A stretch of 64,000 nt of DNA from Imhoffiella purpurea (GTDB lineage Bacteria; Pseudomonadota; Gammaproteobacteria; Chromatiales; Chromatiaceae), in NCBI RefSeq assembly GCF_000585215.1, contig NZ_AONC01000001.1, forward strand, positions 1 to 64,000, written 5' to 3'. Numbering within the stretch: the stretch's first letter is position 1; each line of letters starts with the position of its first letter. The position numbers were made by a program, and so were the translations under genes. The notes under the pieces are model-generated. The model ran no database searches, was not told the DNA's origin, and saw only the letters and a program-made list of their open reading frames with translations. Below are positions 14,841 through 23,297 of the stretch, piece by piece.

Positions 14841-17417
14841 GTGATCAATTATTCGATTTCCTGGTCGTCCGAGGGGGCTTCGCCGGCCGCCGCCCAGTCC
14901 GACCCCTTCGCCGAGGGGCTGGAGGCCCACAGACATGGCCGTTTCGAGGCGGCCATCGACCGCTATCTGCAGGTCTTGGGCGCAAATCCCGACCAGGCCC
15001 TCGCCTGCTACGATCTGGGCGTCGCGCTCATGGACGCCGGTTTCGGGCTGGTCTCCATGCCCTTCCTGCGGCGTGCCTCCGGGCTTTTGCCGAGTTCCGA
15101 GACCCTGCGCTACGCTCTCGTGTTCGCCCTGATCCAGTCGGGACGGCTGGATGAGGCCGAGCGGACGGTCGCGGAGGCCGAGCACGCAGGTCTCGCGACG
15201 TCCAGCGCCATCTCACTCTGGCGCTCATGGCTGGGGGATTGCCAGCAGGGTCGCGATCCCGCCGAGCTGCGTCTGTCACCGCCGCTTCCGGCCCAATCGG
15301 CGCCGGGTCTGTCCGTGCGGCCGCTCGAACTGGCCACCTCCACCCTGGTCCATGCGCGGCTTCAGGAGCCCTTCGCCAAGGCCGTGCAGGATTATCAGGC
15401 CGGACGGATGGAACAGATGATCGGGGATCTCGGACGGCTGGTCGAGGAGAGCCCATCCTGGGGCGAGGGACACCATCTGCGTGGTCTGGCCCTGCTGGCG
15501 CTCGATCGTATCGATGAGGCGGCCGTCGCGCTGCGGCGGGCGAGCGAGCTGCTGCCCGGTCGTGCCGAGATCTGGGATCATCTGGGCGTGGTCAGCGTGC
15601 GCCTTGGCGAGCGGGAATCGGTTCGCCATGCCTTCGAGCAGGCGCTGACGCTGAATCCGCTGCGTGCCGAGACCTGGAACAACGCCGCGGATACGGCCAT
15701 GCGCCAGGGCTGGCTCGGGGCGGCCTATCAGTATGCCTTCATGGCCCTGAGGCTGAAGCCGGATCTGGTCCAGTCGGCCTTCTGTCTGCTGCAGGCGGCC
15801 TATAAGATCGAGACCGAGATTCGGGTGGACGCCGCCGACTCGGTCGTGCCGAATCTCGGCATGCTCGCGCGGGCCGCCGATGCGGTCAAGCGCGGTGTCG
15901 GCAGCGCGGACCAGGCGCTCGACGTCGCGACGCTCCTGGCCCAGATCGGTCGCTATCCCGATGCCTGCGAGGTGCTGGAGTCGGGTCTCGAGCGTTTCGA
16001 GGACCGCCAGCCGGTCCTGCTCGGCAAGCTGGTCCAGAATCAGCGCCGCGTCTGCGACTGGCGAGCCTTGGCCGAGCGCCAGGCGCGTCTCGTCGAGCTG
16101 ATCCGGGAATCGGATCGTCCCGTGGTGACGCCGTTCGCGGCCTTGAGCCTTCCTGGGCTGGATCCGGAGGATCTGCGCAAGACCGCGCATGCACATGCAT
16201 GCCGCTTCCAGGACTGGGCTGACAGGGCCTCCAGCCTGGGGCCGTCTCCGGCGAAGGCCGCGGGCGGCCGGCTGCGTATCGGCTATCTGTCGGACGATCT
16301 CCAGGAGCATGCCACCGCCTATCTGACGGCCTCGGTCTTCGAGCACCACGACCGCTCGCGCTTCGAGTGCTTCGCCTATTCGACCGGGGCGGACGACGGC
16401 GGGCCATTGCGTCGGCGTCTGCGCGACGCCTTCGAGCATTTCGTCGATATCCGCCCGCTCGGACACCAGGAGGCGGCCCAGCGGATCCGGGACGACGGCA
16501 TCGACATCCTCGTCGATCTGAAGGGCTATACCAACAATGCCCGGATCGAGATCCTGGCGCTGCGGCCGAGTCCGGTCCAGGTCACCTGGCTCGGATTTCC
16601 CGGCACCCTGGGAACCTCCTTTATCGATTACATGGTCGTCGATTCGGTGGTGGTGCCGCCCGGGGATGCCCGTTTCTACGACGAGGCATTGGCCTACATG
16701 CCGGGCGCCTATGCGCCGGTCGACGACAGACGGACGGTGGCGCCCGTGCCGACCCGCGCGGAGGCCGGTCTTCCGGAGCGGGGGCTGGTGCTCTGCTGCT
16801 TCAACGACCCCTACAAGATCACGCCGGAGGTCTTCGATCGCTGGTGCGCGATCCTGAAGGCCGTGCCCGATGCCATTCTCTGGCTCTATTCCAAGACCCC
16901 CGAGGTGGCCGAGAATCTAAGGCGCGAGGCTGGGCAGCGCGGGCTGGATCCAGGGCGTCTGCGCTTCGCGCCCAAGGTCTCTCAGCCGGAGCATCTGGCG
17001 CGCTTGGCCCTCGCCGATCTGGTGTTGGATACCTTGCCCTACAACGCCCATACGACGGCATCGGACGCCCTCTGGATGGGGGTGCCCGTCCTGACCTGCG
17101 CGGGCGAGACCTTTCCCTCCCGCGTGGCGGCGAGCCTGTTGCGAGCGGCCGGTCTGTCCGATCTGATCACCACCGATCTGGCCGCATACGAGGCAAGGGC
17201 CGTTGCCCTGGGTAAGGATCCGGATGCCCTTGCGGCCATGAAAAGCCGTCTGACCGAGTCGCGCCAAGAGGCGATCTTCTTCGATAGCCGGCGATTCGCC
17301 GCCGATTTGGAGTCGCTCTATCTGAGCATGTGGGCGCGGTATAGGGGCGGACAGGCTCCGGCCCGTCTCGAGATTGACAAATCCGATGCGGCTAGATCGA
17401 AGAAAGGGCGCTCATGA
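14841..17417 (+). CDS. TPR plus SPINDLY-type O-GlcNAc transferase-like glycosyltransferase (GT41)
   Basis: 858 residues from a GTG start. The N-terminal half is TPR (for example RHGRFEAAIDRYLQVLGANP and RVRLGERESV-type repeats). The C-terminal half matches the GT41 catalytic domain: RIGYLSDDLQEH (about residue 475), VDLKGYTNNARIEILALRPS, VQVTWLGFPGT, and LDTLPYNAHTTASDALWMGV with VLTCAGETFPSRV. GT41 enzymes transfer GlcNAc or another sugar to Ser/Thr of proteins. Bacterial members often modify adhesins or flagellin, or join polysaccharide loci. No signal peptide, so the reaction is cytoplasmic. The 3' neighbour is a GNAT protein 90 bases downstream. Confidence 0.88.
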   Translation: MINYSISWSSEGASPAAAQSDPFAEGLEAHRHGRFEAAIDRYLQVLGANPDQALACYDLGVALMDAGFGLVSMPFLRRASGLLPSSETLRYALVFALIQSGRLDEAERTVAEAEHAGLATSSAISLWRSWLGDCQQGRDPAELRLSPPLPAQSAPGLSVRPLELATSTLVHARLQEPFAKAVQDYQAGRMEQMIGDLGRLVEESPSWGEGHHLRGLALLALDRIDEAAVALRRASELLPGRAEIWDHLGVVSVRLGERESVRHAFEQALTLNPLRAETWNNAADTAMRQGWLGAAYQYAFMALRLKPDLVQSAFCLLQAAYKIETEIRVDAADSVVPNLGMLARAADAVKRGVGSADQALDVATLLAQIGRYPDACEVLESGLERFEDRQPVLLGKLVQNQRRVCDWRALAERQARLVELIRESDRPVVTPFAALSLPGLDPEDLRKTAHAHACRFQDWADRASSLGPSPAKAAGGRLRIGYLSDDLQEHATAYLTASVFEHHDRSRFECFAYSTGADDGGPLRRRLRDAFEHFVDIRPLGHQEAAQRIRDDGIDILVDLKGYTNNARIEILALRPSPVQVTWLGFPGTLGTSFIDYMVVDSVVVPPGDARFYDEALAYMPGAYAPVDDRRTVAPVPTRAEAGLPERGLVLCCFNDPYKITPEVFDRWCAILKAVPDAILWLYSKTPEVAENLRREAGQRGLDPGRLRFAPKVSQPEHLARLALADLVLDTLPYNAHTTASDALWMGVPVLTCAGETFPSRVAASLLRAAGLSDLITTDLAAYEARAVALGKDPDALAAMKSRLTESRQEAIFFDSRRFAADLESLYLSMWARYRGGQAPARLEIDKSDAARSKKGRS

Positions 17418-17507
17418 GGCAGCGGTATTGGTGTCCGCTGGACTCATTGACCATTGCTCCTCCATTGTCATAATGGCGGTCATTGGCGGCATTGGATATC
17501 CCTGACC

Positions 17508-18455
17508 ATGTCCGATTATAGAATCCGAGTTTGCGAGTCGGATGACGAGGCTGCACTCTGTGCGCTCTTCGAGCGCGTTTTCGGTCAGCCGCGCTCCTTG
17601 GAGGCATGGCGCTGGAAATTCGAGCGCAGCCGTGACCTGGGGGCCTCCTCGGAGCCGCATTCCCTGCTGGCATCGAGTGCAGCGGGCGAGATCGTCGGTC
17701 ATGCCGGCGCGGTCGTTCTGCCCGGTTGGTTCCGGGGCCGGCCGATTCCCATGGTCCAGGTCTGCGACGTCATGGTGCATCCCGAGCATCGTGGCGGCTT
17801 GGGAGAGGGCAACCTCTTCACCCTTCTGCTGCGGGCCCTGCTCGATCGGATTTCTGAACGCATGCCCTCATCCTTTCGCTATGGATTTCCGGGGCAGCGT
17901 CCTTATCTGCTTGGCGAGAGGGCGAAGGTCTACGAGCGCATGGAGATCGCTGAGGCGATCGATCTCTCTCCAGAGGCGGGCGGACGGTCCATCTGGCGCG
18001 CCTCGCCGCTGGACTGGCAGGATCCGCGTCTGGACCGGCTGTGGGCCCGGCGGCGCGGTCGGTTCGATCTGGGCGTCGTGCGCGATCGAGCCTATCTGGA
18101 CTGGAGGTATGCCCGCAACCCCTCTCACGTGTATCATCTGACCGGCATCGGTCTGCTGGGGAGATTGGTCGGCTGGGTTGTGTCCCGGCCGGACGGGGAT
18201 CGCGATTTGCTGGTCGACCTTTTGCTGCCGGCTCATGGTGCCGGTCAGGCTCTTACGGCGGTTGCGGCGGAGATCGCGAGTGCCGGTTCCAGGGCCGCAA
18301 CCCTTTGGTTGCCAGAGTCCTGGCGCGCTAAACTGCGCCTGTCCGGGCGTGAGACACCGGTCGTCACGGCGCTCATGAGCCGGAAGAGTCCCATCGGGAC
18401 CGCCGAGGCGAAGCGGATGCTCTATTACACTATGGGTGATGTGGATATTTTTTGA
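17508..18455 (+). CDS. GNAT-family N-acetyltransferase
   Basis: 315 residues from the ATG at 17508; the frame stays open a little upstream but without a ribosome site. Residues 1-125 hold a GNAT core: RIRVCESDDEAALCALFERVF at the start, and the acetyl-CoA loop region VCDVMVHPEHRGGLGEGNLF. The C-terminal half (DLGVVRDRAYLDWRYARNP) resembles the second domain of two-domain GNATs found in polysaccharide and lipid gene clusters. It sits between a GT41 gene and exoprotein genes, so acetylation of a sugar or aminoacyl substrate is plausible. The substrate cannot be read from sequence. Codon use becomes more AT-rich toward its 3' end. Confidence 0.75.
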   Translation: MSDYRIRVCESDDEAALCALFERVFGQPRSLEAWRWKFERSRDLGASSEPHSLLASSAAGEIVGHAGAVVLPGWFRGRPIPMVQVCDVMVHPEHRGGLGEGNLFTLLLRALLDRISERMPSSFRYGFPGQRPYLLGERAKVYERMEIAEAIDLSPEAGGRSIWRASPLDWQDPRLDRLWARRRGRFDLGVVRDRAYLDWRYARNPSHVYHLTGIGLLGRLVGWVVSRPDGDRDLLVDLLLPAHGAGQALTAVAAEIASAGSRAATLWLPESWRAKLRLSGRETPVVTALMSRKSPIGTAEAKRMLYYTMGDVDIF

Positions 18456-18875
18456 TGCCTGTTTCGCCCTCCCTAAGATTTTCGGAGACGCGGAGAAGAT
18501 GTCAGCGGTTTCATGGATGCATGCCGACTGTCTTGCCGGTCGATTGTGGTTCGAGAGGCTTTTCCGCCAAATGTTGTTAAGTTGCAACAGTCTTTGCCGG
18601 GCAACCTCCCTAAGCCGCTCAGTTCAGGACTTTTACGAGGTTTTCTAATCCCTTGCCGAGGTTCGCAAGGTGTCTGAGAACGGCTTTCTTTCGATAGATG
18701 TGGGTTGACAACAACAATTTGTGGTGTAGACTCCTGATCGAGCCGCGAGCCAGCGTGGCATGCGTTTCGGATGGGTCAGCACCCAGCTAACGAACCATCC
18801 CGGGTAGTCCACGAAGTCCGGAATACTCAGTAATCTGTTAGTTTATCACGTGTGAATCACAGGAGAACTCCAGCG
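18456..18875 (+). promoter_or_regulatory. Intergenic promoter region of the secreted-protein gene
   Basis: This 420-base gap is AT-richer than its surroundings. TTGACA at 18705-18710 and TAGACT at 18727-18732 (16-base spacer) form the best sigma-70-type promoter seen in the window. A transcript from it would have a leader of about 135 bases ending in the ribosome site AGGAGAAC before the ATG at 18876. A 70-codon open frame at 18436-18648 has no ribosome site or coding character. No terminator is evident after the GNAT gene. Confidence 0.5.
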
Positions 18876-20009
18876 ATGTTTGCAAAATCCACACTCGCAT
18901 CCGCGGTCGCGGCAGCCATCGGCGTTTCTGCGGTCGGTATCGCCCAGGCGGACAGCGTCTTCTTCCCCCAGGTCGTGCTGAGCGACACCGTCACCACGAT
19001 CGCCAGCGTCATCAATACGACCGATAACAACTGGGATCAGGCTGGTCAACCGGCTAAGACGCATCTGCACTATCGCTTCTATTACAAGGCGGGTGAGGAT
19101 GTCTCCAACCCGATCGCGCCCTGCGAAGAGTACGACGAGTATCTGCCGACCAGCATCGGTGATATCCAGACCATCGATCTGAGCGGTCATTTCGGCGCCG
19201 ATACCGCTGGCGTCCTCTTCAACGATCCCAGCGTCAACAATAAGTGGGCGCAGAGCAACCGCGACTACGCTTTTGGTCGTTATCTGGTCCCCGCTCGTGG
19301 TTATCTCTACGTCGACAACAATGATAATCCGGGCCTCTACCAGAACCCGGGGGACGACGCTGATACCCTTTACGGTGAAGCCTTCGTCTTCGAGTTCGGC
19401 AGTGGTGCGGCTTGGGGATACCAAGCCTACGAGCAAGGCAGCTATTTCGACGCAACCGGTAACCTCATTACCTCCAACTATACCTATGCGGCTAGCGAAA
19501 CACCCTCTCATGTTGCTTTGATGCCTTTCGACGAGATCACCACGGCCTTTTTCGTGACTCCGGTGTCCGTCGATCAAGCGCCTGATATCAGTAATGATTA
19601 TCGCGGGCGAATCGAGTTCTTTACGTCGGGAGCGCGCGGAGACGTCTACGATCGTGACGAAAACCGTATCTCCGGTACTGTCCCCATGGATGTGGTTTGT
19701 GTCGCCCGCATCGACGCAGGGGATCTGGTGAGCGATGGTACCTTGGCTCGCATCATTGATGGTGGCTGGGGTGCTCTGTACAACTATCGCCTGTGGTACG
19801 ATGCTGCCGCTGAGAAGTGGCGTCCGACTCAGCTCGTCACGACTGCGACAACAGACGACGAGAGTTTGGTGAAACGCACTGATATCGCTAACACTGCTGC
19901 AACTGCGGGTAACGTGGTCATCAAGCTCGAGTACAATCTGGGCAACACCTTCAACGGCGAGAGCGTCGGTGGTGTCTACAACAACGCGATCATGTACCAT
20001 CCGGAATAA
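18876..20009 (+). CDS. Secreted protein of unknown function, probably well expressed
   Basis: 377 residues from the ATG that follows AGGAGAAC; an in-frame GTG at 18852 lacks a ribosome site. Residues 1-25 are a classic signal peptide ending in AQA, so the mature protein begins DSVFFPQ. The mature part is acidic and rich in Asp, Asn, Tyr and Thr (NTTDNN, YVDNNDNPG), with only two cysteines, and has the beta-strand look of an envelope or extracellular protein. I recognise no family. A near-consensus promoter upstream and a strong terminator downstream make it a single-gene unit and suggest high expression. A surface-layer, matrix or pigment/sulfur-granule-associated role would be guesswork. Confidence 0.8.
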   Translation: MFAKSTLASAVAAAIGVSAVGIAQADSVFFPQVVLSDTVTTIASVINTTDNNWDQAGQPAKTHLHYRFYYKAGEDVSNPIAPCEEYDEYLPTSIGDIQTIDLSGHFGADTAGVLFNDPSVNNKWAQSNRDYAFGRYLVPARGYLYVDNNDNPGLYQNPGDDADTLYGEAFVFEFGSGAAWGYQAYEQGSYFDATGNLITSNYTYAASETPSHVALMPFDEITTAFFVTPVSVDQAPDISNDYRGRIEFFTSGARGDVYDRDENRISGTVPMDVVCVARIDAGDLVSDGTLARIIDGGWGALYNYRLWYDAAAEKWRPTQLVTTATTDDESLVKRTDIANTAATAGNVVIKLEYNLGNTFNGESVGGVYNNAIMYHPE

Positions 20010-20081
20010 TTTCGAGCTGCCTTGATTTGCTCTAGGTGGTAGCTGGCTCTAATCAGAGATGATATGAGCAAGCTATCAAAG

Positions 20082-20108
20082 AAAGGCCGCCTTCGGGCGG
20101 CCTTTTTT
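20082..20108 (+). terminator. Rho-independent terminator after the secreted-protein gene
   Basis: A 7-bp stem (GGCCGCC at 20085-20091 with GGCGGCC at 20096-20102) closes a stable TTCG loop and is followed by six T residues (20103-20108). A run of A before the stem extends the pairing with the T run. It lies 75 bases after the stop codon at 20009. Confidence 0.93.
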
Positions 20109-20183
20109 ATTCGGTTCGACATTTCTGTTCCATGTTTGCACTCGGTCCAAAATTGGATCCTTGTCGAATGACGGGAGATATTC

Positions 20184-22019
20184 GTGAATTACTCTTGGCT
20201 TGACTCGTTGCGTTCGGTTCGGCTCGCGGGCGTCATTTCTGTCTTCATTGCGGCCCTTGGTTCAGGGGGAGCGATCGCTGCCGATGCGGCTCCGGGTCTT
20301 TCCACCTCTTCCGTCCTGCTCAGCTCGCATCCCATGGATGTCAATGGTGCTTGGAGCTATGCCGTGGATCGATCTGGTCAGCGCTGGGTGGCCTATTACG
20401 ATCAGGAGCGGCTGTTACGTTTGATCGAGCCCACTGGCAAGGAGCGACTCCTGGTGCCCGAAGGGCGCGGTCAGGCTCCTTCCGGATTGGCGATGGCACC
20501 TGCATCGCAAGGGGCCGAGCTGCTTTGGCGCGATAAATTTCCTTCGAAGGGCTTGTATCTTCTCGACTCGGCTCGAGAGGATATGAAGCCATTGGAGGTG
20601 GCTGGTGATACGGAGCCATTGGCCCGCTTCGTCGCCACCGAGCGCGACGGATTGCTGCATTTGCTCTGGTATGGCGAGAAGACGCTGGAAGAGACCAGCG
20701 AGAAGCACAACCTCTTCTACCGCCAATTGAATCCTGAAACCCAGAATCTGTCTCCGATCGAATGGGTCAGTCCCGGCATCTATCCTCTGATGTCGGTTGG
20801 TGACTCTGGGGTCATGGTGTATACATGGATGGAGACTGAACTCGGAAATCAGATCGTCTCGCGTTTTCGGCCGTTGGACGAGGCATTCGCCGATGCCGTT
20901 CCAGTCGCTGTCGTATCTGAGATTTCGCCCGTCTTCGAAGCCTTTAGAAGTGGATCGCGCTGGTTTACGGTTTGGCTTGGTTTGTATGGAAGCGATAAAC
21001 GAGACTTCCGGCTCGAGGGAGCTTGGTCGGACGACAATGGAAAAACATGGGATCGCTTCGAGATTCAAGCTCTACGTGGCCTAGACATTGCCAGCCTGCA
21101 GATCGTATCGGACGATGACGGCCATATCTCGATGGCCGCAACCGGACGCAAGCGAATTCCAGGCGTCAAAACGAAGCAAAATGTGTATTTGGTGAACTCG
21201 TCCGACCGTGGAGATACCTGGGAAGCTGTTTCAGATATTCGTGGTGGAACCGCATTGGGGCAGCCAGCGGAGGCCAAGACAGATTTGAGCCAATTCCAGG
21301 CGCGCAACCCCGTCATCTCCTTTGGTTCCAAACCAGGTGAGCTGTTGATTGTATGGGAGGATTGGCGGGATATTCGCGGTAATCTATACGCCAGTCTGTC
21401 GAACGATTACGGTAAAACCTGGTCGTTGAGCAATGTTCTTTTACCCACCGATCCAGGAAAGAGTGTTGCCTTGCGATATGAGCCGAACTCTTTGTTTTAT
21501 TCGGATGGTAAATTCAACCTCATTGCCGAGCGTTTCCTCGACGACACCTTCTTGCAGAAGGAACTGATCGAATTGAGTTTTACGAAAGAAGATCTCGAGC
21601 GGTTTGCCGAGACTGCCAAGTCACAGCCGGCGCTCGATAACGAGGAAAATCGAAAAAGGTTGCGCGAGCGCGAGGCTGATTTCTGGAAGGCTATGATCGA
21701 CAAGGATTATGAGAAGACATACTCATATCTGGATCCCTTCTTCAAGGCCCGAGTACCTTACGAGACCTATGTCTCTTTGATGGGCAAGATCAAATACGAG
21801 TCGGCAGAGGTTGAGTCGGTAACTATCGATGGGCCGCGTGCCTTGGTGGTCACCGATATCAAGGCATCGATTCCCGAGTTCAAGGCCCCCAATACCGGTG
21901 AGGTTCTGAGCCAGCCTCAACGGGAGGCCGCCGTCAAGAATTATTGGCTGTGGTTGGACGGGAATTGGTTCCGTGAATTTTTCGTCGAATCGCGCGATAT
22001 CGTCTTCTCTCGCTATTGA
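20184..22019 (+). CDS. Exported sialidase-like (BNR/Asp-box) protein with C-terminal NTF2-like domain
   Basis: 611 residues from a GTG preceded by GGGAG. A signal peptide (about 1-33, ending near GGAIAADA) directs export. Three Asp-box motifs are visible: SDDNGKTW, SSDRGDTW and SNDYGKTW, spaced along a region (about 270-420) that should form a sialidase-type beta-propeller. The catalytic arginine triad and nucleophile of true sialidases cannot be confirmed, so it may simply bind glycan. From about residue 470 a helical segment leads into an NTF2-like domain (EADFWKAMIDKDYEKTYSYL). It follows a strong terminator and so needs its own promoter. The gene is visibly AT-richer than the flanking housekeeping genes. 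Confidence 0.72.
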   Translation: MNYSWLDSLRSVRLAGVISVFIAALGSGGAIAADAAPGLSTSSVLLSSHPMDVNGAWSYAVDRSGQRWVAYYDQERLLRLIEPTGKERLLVPEGRGQAPSGLAMAPASQGAELLWRDKFPSKGLYLLDSAREDMKPLEVAGDTEPLARFVATERDGLLHLLWYGEKTLEETSEKHNLFYRQLNPETQNLSPIEWVSPGIYPLMSVGDSGVMVYTWMETELGNQIVSRFRPLDEAFADAVPVAVVSEISPVFEAFRSGSRWFTVWLGLYGSDKRDFRLEGAWSDDNGKTWDRFEIQALRGLDIASLQIVSDDDGHISMAATGRKRIPGVKTKQNVYLVNSSDRGDTWEAVSDIRGGTALGQPAEAKTDLSQFQARNPVISFGSKPGELLIVWEDWRDIRGNLYASLSNDYGKTWSLSNVLLPTDPGKSVALRYEPNSLFYSDGKFNLIAERFLDDTFLQKELIELSFTKEDLERFAETAKSQPALDNEENRKRLREREADFWKAMIDKDYEKTYSYLDPFFKARVPYETYVSLMGKIKYESAEVESVTIDGPRALVVTDIKASIPEFKAPNTGEVLSQPQREAAVKNYWLWLDGNWFREFFVESRDIVFSRY

Positions 22020-22060
22020 TCGATATCTGGCCACGCATCTAGTTGACCGCTGGTTTTTTA

Positions 22061-22085
22061 GCTCCTCCCCTAACTAGGGGGGAGC
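22061..22085 (+). repeat. Bulged hairpin just upstream of GT4 start
   Basis: GCTCC-T-CCCCT and AGGGG-GGAGC pair with one bulged T around an AACT loop. The hairpin ends four bases before the weak ribosome site (GAGG) of the glycosyltransferase at 22097. The T-run precedes the stem rather than following it, so it is not a plus-strand terminator. It could affect translation initiation. Confidence 0.4.
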
Positions 22086-22096
22086 GGTGAGGAAAA

Positions 22097-23260
22097 GTGC
22101 GCCTCCTGATTCTGCATCTTGCGTCCGTGTTCGGCGGAGCCGAGCGCACGACGAGCAATTTGCTGACGCATCTCGATCGTGGGCTGGTGGGGCATATTAC
22201 TCTCGCCTCTACGGCTGCCCTGCGTCCATTTTTACCGGATCGATACGACACCTTCATCGATACCGGACCCCATCTCCCCCGAGGCTGGTTCACCAATACC
22301 AGCGATCTCATGGCTGATAGCCGGGTTGCCGGGAGCCTGATGCGCGAAGCGGCGCCCGATGTGGTACTTGGCATGATGCACTATTCGGCTGCGCTCGCCG
22401 TATTCGGCGCGCGACTGGCGCGTCTTCCAGCCCGGACGGTCGGCAGCTTTCGCGGGCCTGTATTCGAACACATGCGTCACTATGAGCGGGGGCTGCGTCG
22501 GCGTGCATTCTTGCGTTTCGCCGTCGGGTCGACGGCGCGTCTTGCGGATCGCATGATCGTGCCCTCCCAGGGGACCGCCGACGAGCTGCATCGACATTTT
22601 CTGGGGCCGGCCAAGAGAACGGTCGTGATCCCGAACGGGATCGATCGTGCCGAGGCCGCATCGCTGGCTGCCGAGCCGGTGGTCGGACTGGAGACATTGG
22701 ATCCGGGCCTTCCTTTGCTCTGCGTCGCGGCTCGCTTGTCTCCGGAAAAGGATGTCGGTCTGCTGCTCGAGGCATTCAGGCAGATCCAAGGCAGTTGTCC
22801 AGCGGCGCTTGCCGTGGTCGGGGATGGCCCGCAACGTGCCGAACTGGAAGGCCGGGTCGCGGATTGGGGGCTGAACGATCGCGTGGTTTTTCTCGGCCAC
22901 CGGGATAACGTCTATCCATATCTCCGTCGTGCCGATCTCTATGTGCATACCTGCAAGTTCGAGGGTTTCGGCTACACCATGCTGGAGGCCATGTGCTGTG
23001 GGACCCCTGTCGTGGCGACCGACTGTCCCTACGGACCGCGGGAAGTGATCGGCGACGATCGCTACGGGGTGCTGGTTCCTCCCGAGGATCCAGGGGCACT
23101 GGCATCGGGAATCCTTTCACTGCTCCGCGATCCGGAACGGCTCGCGCGGCTGAGCGAGCAGGGGATGGCGCGTGCCGAGCAACTCTCGACAGCCCGCATG
23201 GCTGAGCGTTACGGCGCTGTCTTCGATGGACTCATGTCCTCGGAGAACCTGACTGGCTGA
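22097..23260 (+). CDS. GT4-family glycosyltransferase
   Basis: 387 residues from a GTG start. The N-terminal Rossmann half has the usual GGAERTTSNLL loop. The C-terminal half has the GT4 nucleotide-sugar site: PNGID, then RLSPEKDVGLLLEAF, and the EX7E motif in EGFGYTMLEAMCCGTPVVATD. GT4 enzymes are retaining transferases that add sugars from NDP-sugar donors to lipid-linked or other acceptors. It acts in the cytoplasm, probably at the membrane. It starts the run of two polytopic membrane proteins and more transferases that follows, so extracellular polysaccharide or lipid-linked glycan assembly is likely. The sugar specificity cannot be read. Confidence 0.9.
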   Translation: MRLLILHLASVFGGAERTTSNLLTHLDRGLVGHITLASTAALRPFLPDRYDTFIDTGPHLPRGWFTNTSDLMADSRVAGSLMREAAPDVVLGMMHYSAALAVFGARLARLPARTVGSFRGPVFEHMRHYERGLRRRAFLRFAVGSTARLADRMIVPSQGTADELHRHFLGPAKRTVVIPNGIDRAEAASLAAEPVVGLETLDPGLPLLCVAARLSPEKDVGLLLEAFRQIQGSCPAALAVVGDGPQRAELEGRVADWGLNDRVVFLGHRDNVYPYLRRADLYVHTCKFEGFGYTMLEAMCCGTPVVATDCPYGPREVIGDDRYGVLVPPEDPGALASGILSLLRDPERLARLSEQGMARAEQLSTARMAERYGAVFDGLMSSENLTG

Positions 23261-23297
23261 CAGATCCGGAAAGGGTACAAGCCCTGATTTCACTGCC

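Noticed and set aside
18436-18648. 70-codon ORF in the gap before the secreted-protein gene
   Set aside because: No ribosome site, overlaps the GNAT stop, and has no coding character.
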